Source: Lysinibacillus boronitolerans JCM 21713 = 10a = NBRC 103108 (GTDB taxonomy: Bacteria; Bacillota; Bacilli; Bacillales_A; Planococcaceae). Taken from it: DNA of 64,000 nt. Made by a program: the position numbers and the translations under genes. The notes below the pieces were generated by a model. That model ran no database searches and had not been told where the DNA came from. It saw nothing but the letters and a program-made list of their open reading frames with translations. Below, piece after piece: positions 16,933 to 25,458 of this stretch; position 1 is the first letter of the stretch; each line of letters begins with the position of its first letter. The DNA lies in NCBI RefSeq assembly GCF_000772935.1, contig NZ_JPVR01000079.1, forward strand, positions 62,001-126,000, read 5' to 3'.

Positions 16933-18219
16933 TTAATTAACAACATAGTGCTGATACTTTGCGTAATCTGCTGCTTTTACTTCAAGAGACAATAATGTCC
17001 CACCCTCTTCATAGGATGTATTAAAAACAGAGGCATTTTCATTTAAATAAGAGACAACGTTCCCTTGATCATAAGGTATTAACATGTCAACCGTTACATA
17101 ATGCGAGAAGATGTGTTGACGAATTAATTGTATTAATTCTTCTAAACCAATCCCCTGCTTTGCTGAAATCCAAATATTATCTCCACTCACTACAGGGTAT
17201 GGAACAGTTGCTATATCTGCTTTATTGTATACATAGATTGTGGGAATGTCCTCAACACCAACTGCTTTTAGTGTTTCGTTCGTCACATCCATCATAAATC
17301 CGTGCTCAGCATTTGAAACATCTACCACATGGAGTAAAAGGTCCGCATCTCGCGCCTCTTCCAAAGTGGAGCGAAATGCCTTCACTAAATGGTGAGGTAA
17401 TTTACTCACAAAGCCTACAGTGTCTGTCAGTAAAAATGTCTTTTTATCAGGTAGTTCAATCTGACGTACAGAAGTTTCAAGAGTTGCAAAAAGCATATCC
17501 TTCTCAAAGACTTGTTTATGCTCTTCTTGTCCTATTTGTGTAAGCAGTTGATTCATAATCGTTGATTTTCCAGCATTTGTATAGCCAACAATCGATACAA
17601 CTGGAAGAGCGTTTTTACGACGCTGTTTACGCTGCGTTTCTCGCTGCTCCTTCACGTGCTCAAGATCCTTTTTAATTTTAGCAATTTGATCTTCAATTTT
17701 TCGTCGATCCAGTTCCAGCTTTGTTTCACCAGCACCACGGTTTTTAAAGCCTCCTCCAGTACCTCCACCCTGACGGCTTAAAGAGGCATGCAAACCCACT
17801 AAGCGAGGTAGCATATATTGAAGCTGTGCTAACTCCACCTGCATTTGGGCTTCACGTGTTTTTGCACGTCTTCCAAAAATATCTAAAATCAGCATTGTTC
17901 GATCAATGACCTTCGTTGCTAAATCACGCTCTAAATTACGGATTTGCGAAGGAGACAGTTCATCGTTAAATATAACAAGGTTTGCTTGTGCTTCTTCATA
18001 AAAATTTTTGATTTCTTCTATTTTACCTGTACCCACATAATGGGAAGGTGTTACACGTTCCAAATTTTGCGTGACCGTCCCAACCACTTCTACCCGCAAA
18101 GCCTCAGCTAAATTTTGTAACTCTTCCATAGAATAGTCAAAATGCTCGTCATTTCGTAAATTCACGCCAACTAGGATGGCCTTTTCAATTAATACATCAA
18201 CTTCCTTAATTCTATCCAT
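16933..18219 (-). CDS. hflX: GTPase HflX, ribosome rescue/splitting factor
   Basis: 428 residues. The N-terminal HflX domain (about 1-190) contains the glycine linker RQGGGTGGGFKNRGAGE. The G domain has G1 GYTNAGKST near residue 213, G3 DTVGF and G4 YNKAD. HflX binds the 50S subunit and splits stalled or stressed ribosomes. ATG follows GGGAGG. It is flanked by terminators and so is monocistronic. Confidence 0.95.
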   Translation of the reverse strand: MDRIKEVDVLIEKAILVGVNLRNDEHFDYSMEELQNLAEALRVEVVGTVTQNLERVTPSHYVGTGKIEEIKNFYEEAQANLVIFNDELSPSQIRNLERDLATKVIDRTMLILDIFGRRAKTREAQMQVELAQLQYMLPRLVGLHASLSRQGGGTGGGFKNRGAGETKLELDRRKIEDQIAKIKKDLEHVKEQRETQRKQRRKNALPVVSIVGYTNAGKSTIMNQLLTQIGQEEHKQVFEKDMLFATLETSVRQIELPDKKTFLLTDTVGFVSKLPHHLVKAFRSTLEEARDADLLLHVVDVSNAEHGFMMDVTNETLKAVGVEDIPTIYVYNKADIATVPYPVVSGDNIWISAKQGIGLEELIQLIRQHIFSHYVTVDMLIPYDQGNVVSYLNENASVFNTSYEEGGTLLSLEVKAADYAKYQHYVVN

Positions 18220-18324
18220 TAGAAACCTCCCACCAAAGCCCGATATCGCTACGATAAATTTTCTTCATCTTACCATAAAATACTCTATTTCGTATTTGAA
18301 GATCATTGTTAACCTTTCTAAAAA

Positions 18325-18347
18325 ATGCGCCTCACGGAAAGGCGCAT
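18325..18347 (-). terminator. putP terminator
   Basis: ATGCGCC pairs with GGCGCAT; a T-run follows on the minus strand. It lies 6 bp beyond the putP stop. Confidence 0.75.
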
Positions 18348-18352
18348 CTCAA

Positions 18353-19840
18353 CTATTTTCTTTCTTCTTTTAGCAATGCTTCTGAGCGTGTGAACTCTTC
18401 TTCAATTTCTTTATTTGGTCTATATGTCAGCATACTGACAACAACCGCAACAATTAAACAAACAAGGAAGCCCGGAACAATTTCGTACAACGCACTTGAT
18501 AAAGCATCTACTTTACCCCAAATAAACGCAGTTACAGCTCCTGTTACCATCCCACTAAGTGCTCCATAGTTCGTTAACTTTCTCCAATATAAAGAAAGTA
18601 AAATAACAGGTCCGAATGCGGCACCGAAACCTGCCCAAGCAAAGCCAACTAAGCTTAAGATGGAACTGTCTGGATTCCATGCTAGGATTGCTGCAATAAT
18701 CGCAACAACTAATACAGCCATACGTCCCACAAAAACATAATGCTTATCGTCTGCTGTTTTATTAAATAATGCTTTATAAATATCTTCTACAAGTGCCGAA
18801 GAAGTTACAATTAATTGGGATGAAATTGTACTCATAACAGCTGCTAAAATAGCCGCCAGCATAATCCCTGCTATAAATGGATGGAATAAAATCTGTCCAA
18901 GTACAATAAATACTGTTTCAGCATCTTTTAGCTCTCCAGCATTTTGCTGATAATAAGCTACACCCACCAAGGCAGTTCCAATAGCTCCAAATAAGCTTAA
19001 CATCATCCAGCCAATACCTATGCGTCGTGCTTGCTTCGTTTCTTTAACGGAACTAATCGCCATAAAGCGGACAATAATATGAGGCTGTCCAAAATAGCCT
19101 AATCCCCAAGCAACCGACGAAATGATCCCTGCTGCTGTCGCAGTGGCCGGTAATAAATTTAGAAGATCTGGATCAACAGATTTAATAGATGAAATGGTTT
19201 CACCTATACCACCTGTTACAAATAAACCAAATAGCGGTACAGTAATAAGTGCTAAAAACATGATAAGTCCCTGTAAAAAGTCTGTATAACTTACAGCTAA
19301 AAATCCACCAAATAATGTATAGGCAACTGTTACACCTGAAACGATTAATAGCCCTGTGTGATAATCATAGCCAAATGAGCTCTCAAAAAACTTGCCCCCT
19401 GCTACCATCCCTGACGATACATAAAATGTAAAGAATATGAGGATGATGATACCTGAAGCAATCCTAATAAGCTTTGTATGATCACGTAATCGATTATCCA
19501 AATAACTTGGAATAGTAATGGAATCATTTGTAACCTGTGTATATACCCGTAAACGCGGTGCCACAAGTAGCCAGTTTAGGTAAGCTCCTATTGTTAATCC
19601 AATTGCAATCCAAGCTTCCACAAGACCTGATAAAAATATCGCACCTGGTAAGCCCATTAGGAGCCAGCCAGACATATCCGCAGCACCCGCACTTAGCGCA
19701 GTAACCGCTGGACCTAAGGAACGACCGCCAAGCATATAATCTGTTAAATTCGAGGTTTTAACAAATGCATACCAGCCAATCGCTAGCATGGCGACCATAT
19801 AAATAACAATCGCTAATAATTGATACATGTTATCCGACAT
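18353..19840 (-). CDS. putP: Sodium/proline symporter
   Basis: 495 residues of the sodium:solute symporter family, with 13 predicted helices. The GRSLGPAVTALSAGAADMSGWLLMGLPG stretch near residues 39-66 (given here in part) and the WGLGYFGQPHI motif near 245 are PutP hallmarks. PutP/OpuE proteins bring in proline for nutrition or osmoprotection; which one cannot be decided, since no proline-catabolic genes are adjacent. Monocistronic, with AAGGAGG ahead of the ATG. Confidence 0.9.
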   Translation of the reverse strand: MSDNMYQLLAIVIYMVAMLAIGWYAFVKTSNLTDYMLGGRSLGPAVTALSAGAADMSGWLLMGLPGAIFLSGLVEAWIAIGLTIGAYLNWLLVAPRLRVYTQVTNDSITIPSYLDNRLRDHTKLIRIASGIIILIFFTFYVSSGMVAGGKFFESSFGYDYHTGLLIVSGVTVAYTLFGGFLAVSYTDFLQGLIMFLALITVPLFGLFVTGGIGETISSIKSVDPDLLNLLPATATAAGIISSVAWGLGYFGQPHIIVRFMAISSVKETKQARRIGIGWMMLSLFGAIGTALVGVAYYQQNAGELKDAETVFIVLGQILFHPFIAGIMLAAILAAVMSTISSQLIVTSSALVEDIYKALFNKTADDKHYVFVGRMAVLVVAIIAAILAWNPDSSILSLVGFAWAGFGAAFGPVILLSLYWRKLTNYGALSGMVTGAVTAFIWGKVDALSSALYEIVPGFLVCLIVAVVVSMLTYRPNKEIEEEFTRSEALLKEERK

Positions 19841-20038
19841 ATTTTCTCCTCCTTATTAATCCTTAGTATCACTAATTCAAAAAGAATTACTATATTTAAG
19901 ATACCATGAATATACAATTCTACCTATAAATACTCGGAATTTTTATTAAATTAATTCCGAATACCAAAGTATCCATTGTCTATTATAAAATGTGTTAAAC
20001 TAGTGCCATCTATTACACAATAAAGTAGGCGAAAATGT

Positions 20039-21199
20039 ATGACATTTGAAGAAATGAAAGCTCTGCTCACTGAGCAAATTTTGCAACAACAGCTTGTGAC
20101 AGCTACAATCAGTCAACCACGTATGAAATCAAACGAAATAAAACGAATAAAATTAAAACCATTAATGTTAAAGAATCAGTACCATATACAAATTGAATAC
20201 CAATATGAACGGATTTTAAAACATGAAAATATTCTATTGGCTCATTTTCCTTCCAAGCTCGACGCGTTTTTTGAGGAGTATCGTCAAGCCCATATTGATT
20301 TCGTAGATGAGACGGTACAAGTGCAATTGTCAAAAAAGAACAAAGTCCTTTGGAAATCAGATAAAACGGCTTCACCTAAACAAGTCCATTTAAGCCATAA
20401 TCGTAAAAAAAATTATTTACTATCTGATGATCAACCCTATCCATTTTTAATACGACTGGGGGTACAAACAGAAGAAGGAAAGGTTAAAAAACAAAAGTAT
20501 GATAAATTTAAACAGATTAACCGCTTTATTGAGTTTATTGATGATGCCTTAACATACTTACCTCAGGATCGACAGGTACGGATATTAGATTTTGGCTCAG
20601 GTAAATCCTACTTAACCTTTGCTTTGTATCATTATTTAAAAATTGAAAAAGGCTTAGACATTCGTGTTACAGGTTTAGATTTAAAAAAAGAGGTTATTGA
20701 AGAATGCTCAAGAATAGCACAGGATCTAGGCTATGATCAGCTAGAATTTCTGGTAGGAGATATCAATGATTATAATGATGAAAGTGCTGTAGACATGGTA
20801 GTGACACTCCATGCATGCGATGTAGCAACAGATATGGCCTTGGCTCGTGCTGTGAAATGGGGAGCAAGTGTCATTCTAAGTGTGCCTTGCTGTCAGCATG
20901 AGTTAAATCGTCAATTAAATACACCTGCTCTCGATATTATGTTGCAACATGGACTTGTTCGAGAGCGATTTGCGGCACTTGCTACAGATGCTATTCGAGC
21001 TGAAATTTTATCGCTTGTTGGCTATGAAGCACAGCTTTTAGAGTTTATCGATATGGAGAATACACCTAAAAACATATTAATTCGAGCATATCAAACAGGT
21101 AAAAAACCAACTAAAGAACAACGTGCCAGCTATGAAGCCTTCTTAAATTTATTGAATGCAACGCCATTTTTAGCGAATGAGTTAAAAGAGTATTTATAA
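20039..21199 (+). CDS. SAM-dependent methyltransferase, PF13679 type
   Basis: 386 residues. The N-terminal 150 residues are family-specific. The methyltransferase core begins with motif I RILDFGSGKS (181-190), then an acidic motif II (VTGLDLKKEV) and VTLHACDVATD with the downstream VPCCQHE that typify the Methyltransf_32 group related to METTL25 and RRNAD1. The substrate is unknown; an RNA target is plausible. It stands alone, facing away from putP and converging on the ABC exporter genes. Confidence 0.75.
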   Translation: MTFEEMKALLTEQILQQQLVTATISQPRMKSNEIKRIKLKPLMLKNQYHIQIEYQYERILKHENILLAHFPSKLDAFFEEYRQAHIDFVDETVQVQLSKKNKVLWKSDKTASPKQVHLSHNRKKNYLLSDDQPYPFLIRLGVQTEEGKVKKQKYDKFKQINRFIEFIDDALTYLPQDRQVRILDFGSGKSYLTFALYHYLKIEKGLDIRVTGLDLKKEVIEECSRIAQDLGYDQLEFLVGDINDYNDESAVDMVVTLHACDVATDMALARAVKWGASVILSVPCCQHELNRQLNTPALDIMLQHGLVRERFAALATDAIRAEILSLVGYEAQLLEFIDMENTPKNILIRAYQTGKKPTKEQRASYEAFLNLLNATPFLANELKEYL

Positions 21200-21224
21200 C
21201 ATACAGATGTACTTCTTTCCAAAT

Positions 21225-21258
21225 AAAAGGCGATCCAACGTTGATTGGATCGCCTTTT
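21225..21258. terminator. Bidirectional terminator between convergent genes
   Basis: AAAAGGCGATCCAA pairs with TTGGATCGCCTTTT (14 bp); both sides have A/T tails. Confidence 0.9.
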
Positions 21259-21261
21259 TCA

Positions 21262-22581
21262 TTATAACTCTTGTCGTAAAGCTTGAATAACATCGATTTT
21301 AGTTGCTTTGCGTGCTGGGCGATAACCTGAAATCATCGCTACACCAACACTAATGGCCGCTGCAATAATGACTAGTTGCCATGGGATAAGAGAAAATGTT
21401 ATATCATTTGTTGCAAACGCTTCCTCCCCTGTTGCCGCCTTAAGAATTAATGGTAATGCTGCATTAGCCGCAAAGCTAATAGCATACGAGATGACAACAG
21501 CAATTAGCGTACCAAAAATACCGATAAATGTGCTTTCCATTAAAAATAACCGTTGAATAAGCTTTGGACTTGCCCCAATCGCCTTTAACACACCAATTTC
21601 GCGTGTCCGCTCTGTGACAGCCATTGTCATTGTATTAAAAATACCGATAGAAGCAATCAACACAGCAATTGTGCCTACAAAGATTAAGCCAATTTTTAAT
21701 ACAAGGAAAAATACATTCATTTGTTCTAATTGCTCCGTTACTGAAAATACACTATAGCCCTTATCTTTTAACTTCTCTAAAATCGGCTTAACGTTTTCTA
21801 AAGTATCCGCATAAATATTAAATTCGGAGTAAAACAGCTCATCCTCTGCCATGTTACTATCTGTAGATAAATTTTCAGCTAATACTGCCTTTTGCTCTTT
21901 ATCCATATGAATAGCGTTATCAACCATCCAATCATAAGAAGGTTTCTCCATTACGCCAACAATTGTATAACTCATTTTTTGCGTTTCATCATTTGTACCC
22001 GTGTGGGGAACTAAGGACAGGTCTATGTTTTTTCCAAGCAAAGACTCTTTATAGCCCTCTTCACTGCCATCATAATACGTGCCCTCAGCTTCAGCCTTTT
22101 TACTTTTTTCCGCAATGACGTCACGTTCTGTATCATTCAATAATGTTTGAGCAAAATGATAGCCTACAACAATTTCATTAGATTTTGTTGGATAGCGGCC
22201 TTTTGCAAGCTTTCCATTTACCTGTTCAAAGTCCTGCATATCTGACAATATTAAATTAGAAGTTGTATCACGATCCTCAAAAAATGATTGAGCGGAGGCA
22301 TTGACACTAATTGTTTCAAGCACTGTTTCTACATGTTCCATTTTTTTAATTTCTTGTACTTGTTCTTCAGTTAATTGCTTATCACCATATACTTGAATTT
22401 TTGTAACGGTTTCGTTTGAAAGAATTTCATTGCGTAAAGATTCCTGTAATCCAAAACCAACAGATGCTAGCACGATTAGAAAGGCACAGCCCATCGTTGC
22501 AGCCAGTATCGTCATAAACACACGCAGCTTATTTTTCTTGATATGTTGTGTTACAAAATCTAATTGATCCTTAAATAACAT
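21262..22581 (-). CDS. MacB/FtsX-type ABC transporter permease
   Basis: 439 residues. One N-terminal membrane helix (about 20-40), a large extracytoplasmic MacB-like domain (about 50-290), then three helices of the FtsX domain with the typical MAVTERTREIGVLKAIGAS cytoplasmic loop near 325. The C-terminus GYRPARKATKIDVIQALR is the family ending. It begins 1 bp after its ATPase gene. Such pairs export lipoproteins, peptides or antibiotics, or act as mechanotransmitters. The substrate cannot be read. Confidence 0.88.
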   Translation of the reverse strand: MLFKDQLDFVTQHIKKNKLRVFMTILAATMGCAFLIVLASVGFGLQESLRNEILSNETVTKIQVYGDKQLTEEQVQEIKKMEHVETVLETISVNASAQSFFEDRDTTSNLILSDMQDFEQVNGKLAKGRYPTKSNEIVVGYHFAQTLLNDTERDVIAEKSKKAEAEGTYYDGSEEGYKESLLGKNIDLSLVPHTGTNDETQKMSYTIVGVMEKPSYDWMVDNAIHMDKEQKAVLAENLSTDSNMAEDELFYSEFNIYADTLENVKPILEKLKDKGYSVFSVTEQLEQMNVFFLVLKIGLIFVGTIAVLIASIGIFNTMTMAVTERTREIGVLKAIGASPKLIQRLFLMESTFIGIFGTLIAVVISYAISFAANAALPLILKAATGEEAFATNDITFSLIPWQLVIIAAAISVGVAMISGYRPARKATKIDVIQALRQEL

Positions 22582-22582
22582 G

Positions 22583-23269
22583 TTAAGCTTCCTCCTTTAC
22601 CAGTTCTCCATCGTACATGCGGAAGCGTCTATGTGCGATAGTAGCCACTTCTTCATCGTGTGTGATAATGACAAAAGTAAGCCCTAATTCACGATTTAAA
22701 CTTTGAATAAGCAATAAGATATCCTGCTCGGTTTCTGAATCGAGACTCCCTGTTGGCTCATCTGCAAGTAATATGGGAGGATTCGTAATAAGGGCTCGTG
22801 CAATGCTGACACGCTGTTGCTGTCCACCTGACAATTCATTGGGATAATGGTCTGCTACTTCTGTCAAACCAACCTTATCCATTAATTTCTTTACTTTTTC
22901 TTTGCGCATAGCCTTACGCAAACCCTGTAGCTTTAAAGGTAATTCAATATTTTCGAAAGCCGTTAAACCAGGCATCAATTGAAAGTTTTGAAAAATAAAA
23001 CCGAATTGACGTAAACGAAAGGCAGCACTTTCTGTTTCAGTTAGATGGGCTGTTTCCTTTCCATTTACTTTAATAGAGCCCTGTTCAGCCTTCATAAAAC
23101 CAGCTAGAACTTGTAATAAGGTCGATTTTCCTGAGCCACTTTTGCCTACAATAGCAACAATTTCCCCTTTATTGACCTCGAAGTTCACGCCTTTCAATAC
23201 AGGCACTTGCTTTTCCTTCCCTCGTTTTCCAATTAAAAATGTATGTTGTAAGTTTTCAACCTGAATCAT
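22583..23269 (-). CDS. LolD/MacB-type ABC transporter ATPase
   Basis: 228 residues. Walker A is GKSGSGKS near residues 42-49, the signature LSGGQQQR near 146, and Walker [13 protein letters not shown], the typical ending of the exporter-type LolD group. It is the first gene of a two-gene operon with the FtsX permease. It diverges from the phosphate-uptake genes across a 425-bp intergenic region carrying a PhoP-box-like promoter that points the other way. Confidence 0.92.
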   Translation of the reverse strand: MIQVENLQHTFLIGKRGKEKQVPVLKGVNFEVNKGEIVAIVGKSGSGKSTLLQVLAGFMKAEQGSIKVNGKETAHLTETESAAFRLRQFGFIFQNFQLMPGLTAFENIELPLKLQGLRKAMRKEKVKKLMDKVGLTEVADHYPNELSGGQQQRVSIARALITNPPILLADEPTGSLDSETEQDILLLIQSLNRELGLTFVIITHDEEVATIAHRRFRMYDGELVKEEA

Positions 23270-23392
23270 TAGTTAATAAACGCTCCTTTCTTCTTCATTT
23301 TCCATTGTAGAAAACAATTCTTAATAAAGAGGGAGGATAAAAATGAAGATATTCTTAAGAATAAGAAGGTACTCTTCTGGTTATCAAACGAA

Positions 23393-23433
23393 TTTACAAT
23401 ACCTTTACAATTCGGATGCGCTATTCATATTAT
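23393..23433 (+). promoter_or_regulatory. PhoP-box promoter for the Pit phosphate genes
   Basis: TTTACA (23393-23398), 5 nt, TTTACA (23404-23409) fits the Bacillus PhoP direct repeat TT(A/C/T)ACA-N5-TT(A/C/T)ACA. A -10-like TATTAT lies at 23428-23433, 18 nt after the second repeat, the spacing of PhoP-activated promoters. The start codon is some 260 nt further on. The leader between them holds a direct repeat ATCTGTACT at 23457-23465 and 23511-23519, and no other feature I can name. Confidence 0.6.
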
Positions 23434-23694
23434 CTTCTATCATTTTTCGTGTCTTAATCTGTACTAATAAGTCATCACGATAGAAGAATTTCCCGTTATC
23501 ACAAGGTTTTATCTGTACTCATAAAAATAAATACAGCAGGATCATCTCACATTTTGTGAACGAATTGTATATTACAGCAATGTAAATTTTCGTGTCGAAT
23601 AGTAAATTTTTATGTAGATAAATTAAAGATTTTGTTATGATAGTAAAGTTTAGAGGTCGATTAATTTATTTATATCCAGGAGGATTCGATTCAC

Positions 23695-24315
23695 ATGCTT
23701 AACTCAAAAAAACAAGACCCTTTCTTTATTGCATTGCATAAAATTGCTGAAAATATGAGAGAGGCTGTACATTACGCAAATGATTTTCGTATTAACAGTG
23801 TGGCTGACCTAAAAGAGATTAGCATTACAATGAAAAATTACGAAACTGCTGGTGATAAGCTTATTCATGAATTGATTGTCATGTTAAATAAATCATTCAT
23901 GACACCAATTGAACGTGAGGATATTTTAGAGCTTGCCATTCGTATGGATGATGTTTTAGATGGAACAGAACACTGTATTGCACACTTTGAAATGTTTTCG
24001 CTCACTGAGATTGATGAATCTATGCGCATTTTCTTAGGGTTTATTTCGAAAAGTGCTGATGAAATAGTCAAAGCGACAGAAGAGTTAAAGAAAAAGAATC
24101 TAATTGGCATGCGTCCACACGCAATTCTTATTAAAGACTATGAACGTGAATGTGATGAGGTACAACGTACTTCTATTAAGAAGTTATTTTTAAATGAAAA
24201 GGATCCAATCCGCCTCATTAAATTTAAGGATATTTATGAACAACTTGAAGATATCGCTGATCATTGTCAAAACGTAGCAAATACTATGGAAACAATTATC
24301 ATGCGTAACGCATAA
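23695..24315 (+). CDS. DUF47/PhoU-like Pit accessory protein
   Basis: 206 residues, all-helical, of the DUF47 (PhoU_div) family. Acidic metal-binding motifs of the PhoU type are visible: EDILELAIRMDDVLDG (near 80-95) and IYEQLEDIADHCQNVANTME near the end. These proteins pair with PiT carriers and tune low-affinity phosphate uptake. ATG follows AGGAGG and the pit gene starts 21 bp downstream, so the two form an operon. Confidence 0.9.
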   Translation: MLNSKKQDPFFIALHKIAENMREAVHYANDFRINSVADLKEISITMKNYETAGDKLIHELIVMLNKSFMTPIEREDILELAIRMDDVLDGTEHCIAHFEMFSLTEIDESMRIFLGFISKSADEIVKATEELKKKNLIGMRPHAILIKDYERECDEVQRTSIKKLFLNEKDPIRLIKFKDIYEQLEDIADHCQNVANTMETIIMRNA

Positions 24316-24336
24316 TTAGGAGATGGGCACTTTACA

Positions 24337-25353
24337 ATGAACACAATCATTATATTAACCGTACTGGTCGTCATCTTTGCCCTAACATTTGACTTTATCA
24401 ATGGCTTCCATGATACAGCAAATGCTATTGCAACTTCGGTTTCTACTAGAGCATTGCCGCCACGCACGGCAATCATTATGGCCGCAACGATGAACTTTAT
24501 CGGTGCTATCACCTTTGTAGGAGTGGCAAAAGCTCTAACAAAAGATATTGTAGATCCTTTTGCTTTAAATGCTTTTGAAGGAGACACAACAGGCTCAGTC
24601 GTTATTTTAGCAGCATTAATTTCAGCTATAATTTGGAATTTGTTGACATGGTATTTCGGTATTCCCTCAAGCTCTTCACACACATTGATTGGGTCTATCG
24701 CTGGTGCTGCTATCGCATCCGCTGGTTTCAATGTGTTAAACTATAGCGGCTTTACTAAAATCATCATGGCGTTAGTGCTTTCACCCTTACTTGCTATTTG
24801 TGCAGGCTTTATCATGATGACACTTTTTAAATTATGGTTTAAAAATTTAAATTTATATCGAACGAATAAAGGTTTCCGTACAATGCAAATTTTTACTGCT
24901 GCCATCCAATCATTCACCCATGGTACAAATGATGCCCAAAAAGCAATGGGGATTATGACAATGGCGTTAATCGCTGGTGGCTTGCATACTGGAGATGAAA
25001 TTCCTTTCTGGGTACGTGCTGCTGCAGCTACAGCAATGGGGCTAGGTACCTCAATTGGTGGTTATAAAATCATTAAAACGGTTGGCGGTAAGATCATGAA
25101 AATCCGCCCTGTGAATGGTGTTGCTGCAGATTTAGCTTCTGCTACTGTTATTTTTGGTGCTACGCTAATCCACTTACCGGTATCAACAACACATGTCATT
25201 TCTTCATCCATTATGGGTGTTGGTTCAGCACAGCGTGTACGTGGGGTGAACTGGGGCATGGCTCGAAAGATTGTTACTACTTGGGTGATTACGATGCCAA
25301 TTTCAGCTGTTATGGCATCTGTTATATATTTTGTATTATCATTATTCTTTTAA
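24337..25353 (+). CDS. pit: Inorganic phosphate transporter, PiT family
   Basis: 338 residues with about 10 helices. The duplicated PiT signature is present: DFINGFHDTANAIAT near residues 20-34, and FTHGTNDAQKAMGI near 198-211. PiT proteins take up metal-phosphate with protons. It follows the DUF47 gene closely and is closed by a terminator. A PhoP-box-like promoter stands ahead of the pair, which would make it phosphate-starvation responsive, unusual for a low-affinity carrier. Confidence 0.93.
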   Translation: MNTIIILTVLVVIFALTFDFINGFHDTANAIATSVSTRALPPRTAIIMAATMNFIGAITFVGVAKALTKDIVDPFALNAFEGDTTGSVVILAALISAIIWNLLTWYFGIPSSSSHTLIGSIAGAAIASAGFNVLNYSGFTKIIMALVLSPLLAICAGFIMMTLFKLWFKNLNLYRTNKGFRTMQIFTAAIQSFTHGTNDAQKAMGIMTMALIAGGLHTGDEIPFWVRAAAATAMGLGTSIGGYKIIKTVGGKIMKIRPVNGVAADLASATVIFGATLIHLPVSTTHVISSSIMGVGSAQRVRGVNWGMARKIVTTWVITMPISAVMASVIYFVLSLFF

Positions 25354-25358
25354 TAATA

Positions 25359-25390
25359 AGACTCCTGTCCAAAAAGTGGATGGGAGTCTT
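25359..25390 (+). terminator. pit terminator
   Basis: AAGACTCC..TCCA pairs with TGGA..GGAGTCTT, followed by TACTTTG. Confidence 0.75.
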
Positions 25391-25458
25391 TACTTTGTCA
25401 CACGACAAAATGTGACACATCCTTTACACTAATTGAAAAGGGGGATGTATAAACAACT

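Noticed and set aside
24267-24731. Long minus-strand frame opposite DUF47 and pit
   Set aside because: It is a shadow of two clear genes with no ribosome site or family match.
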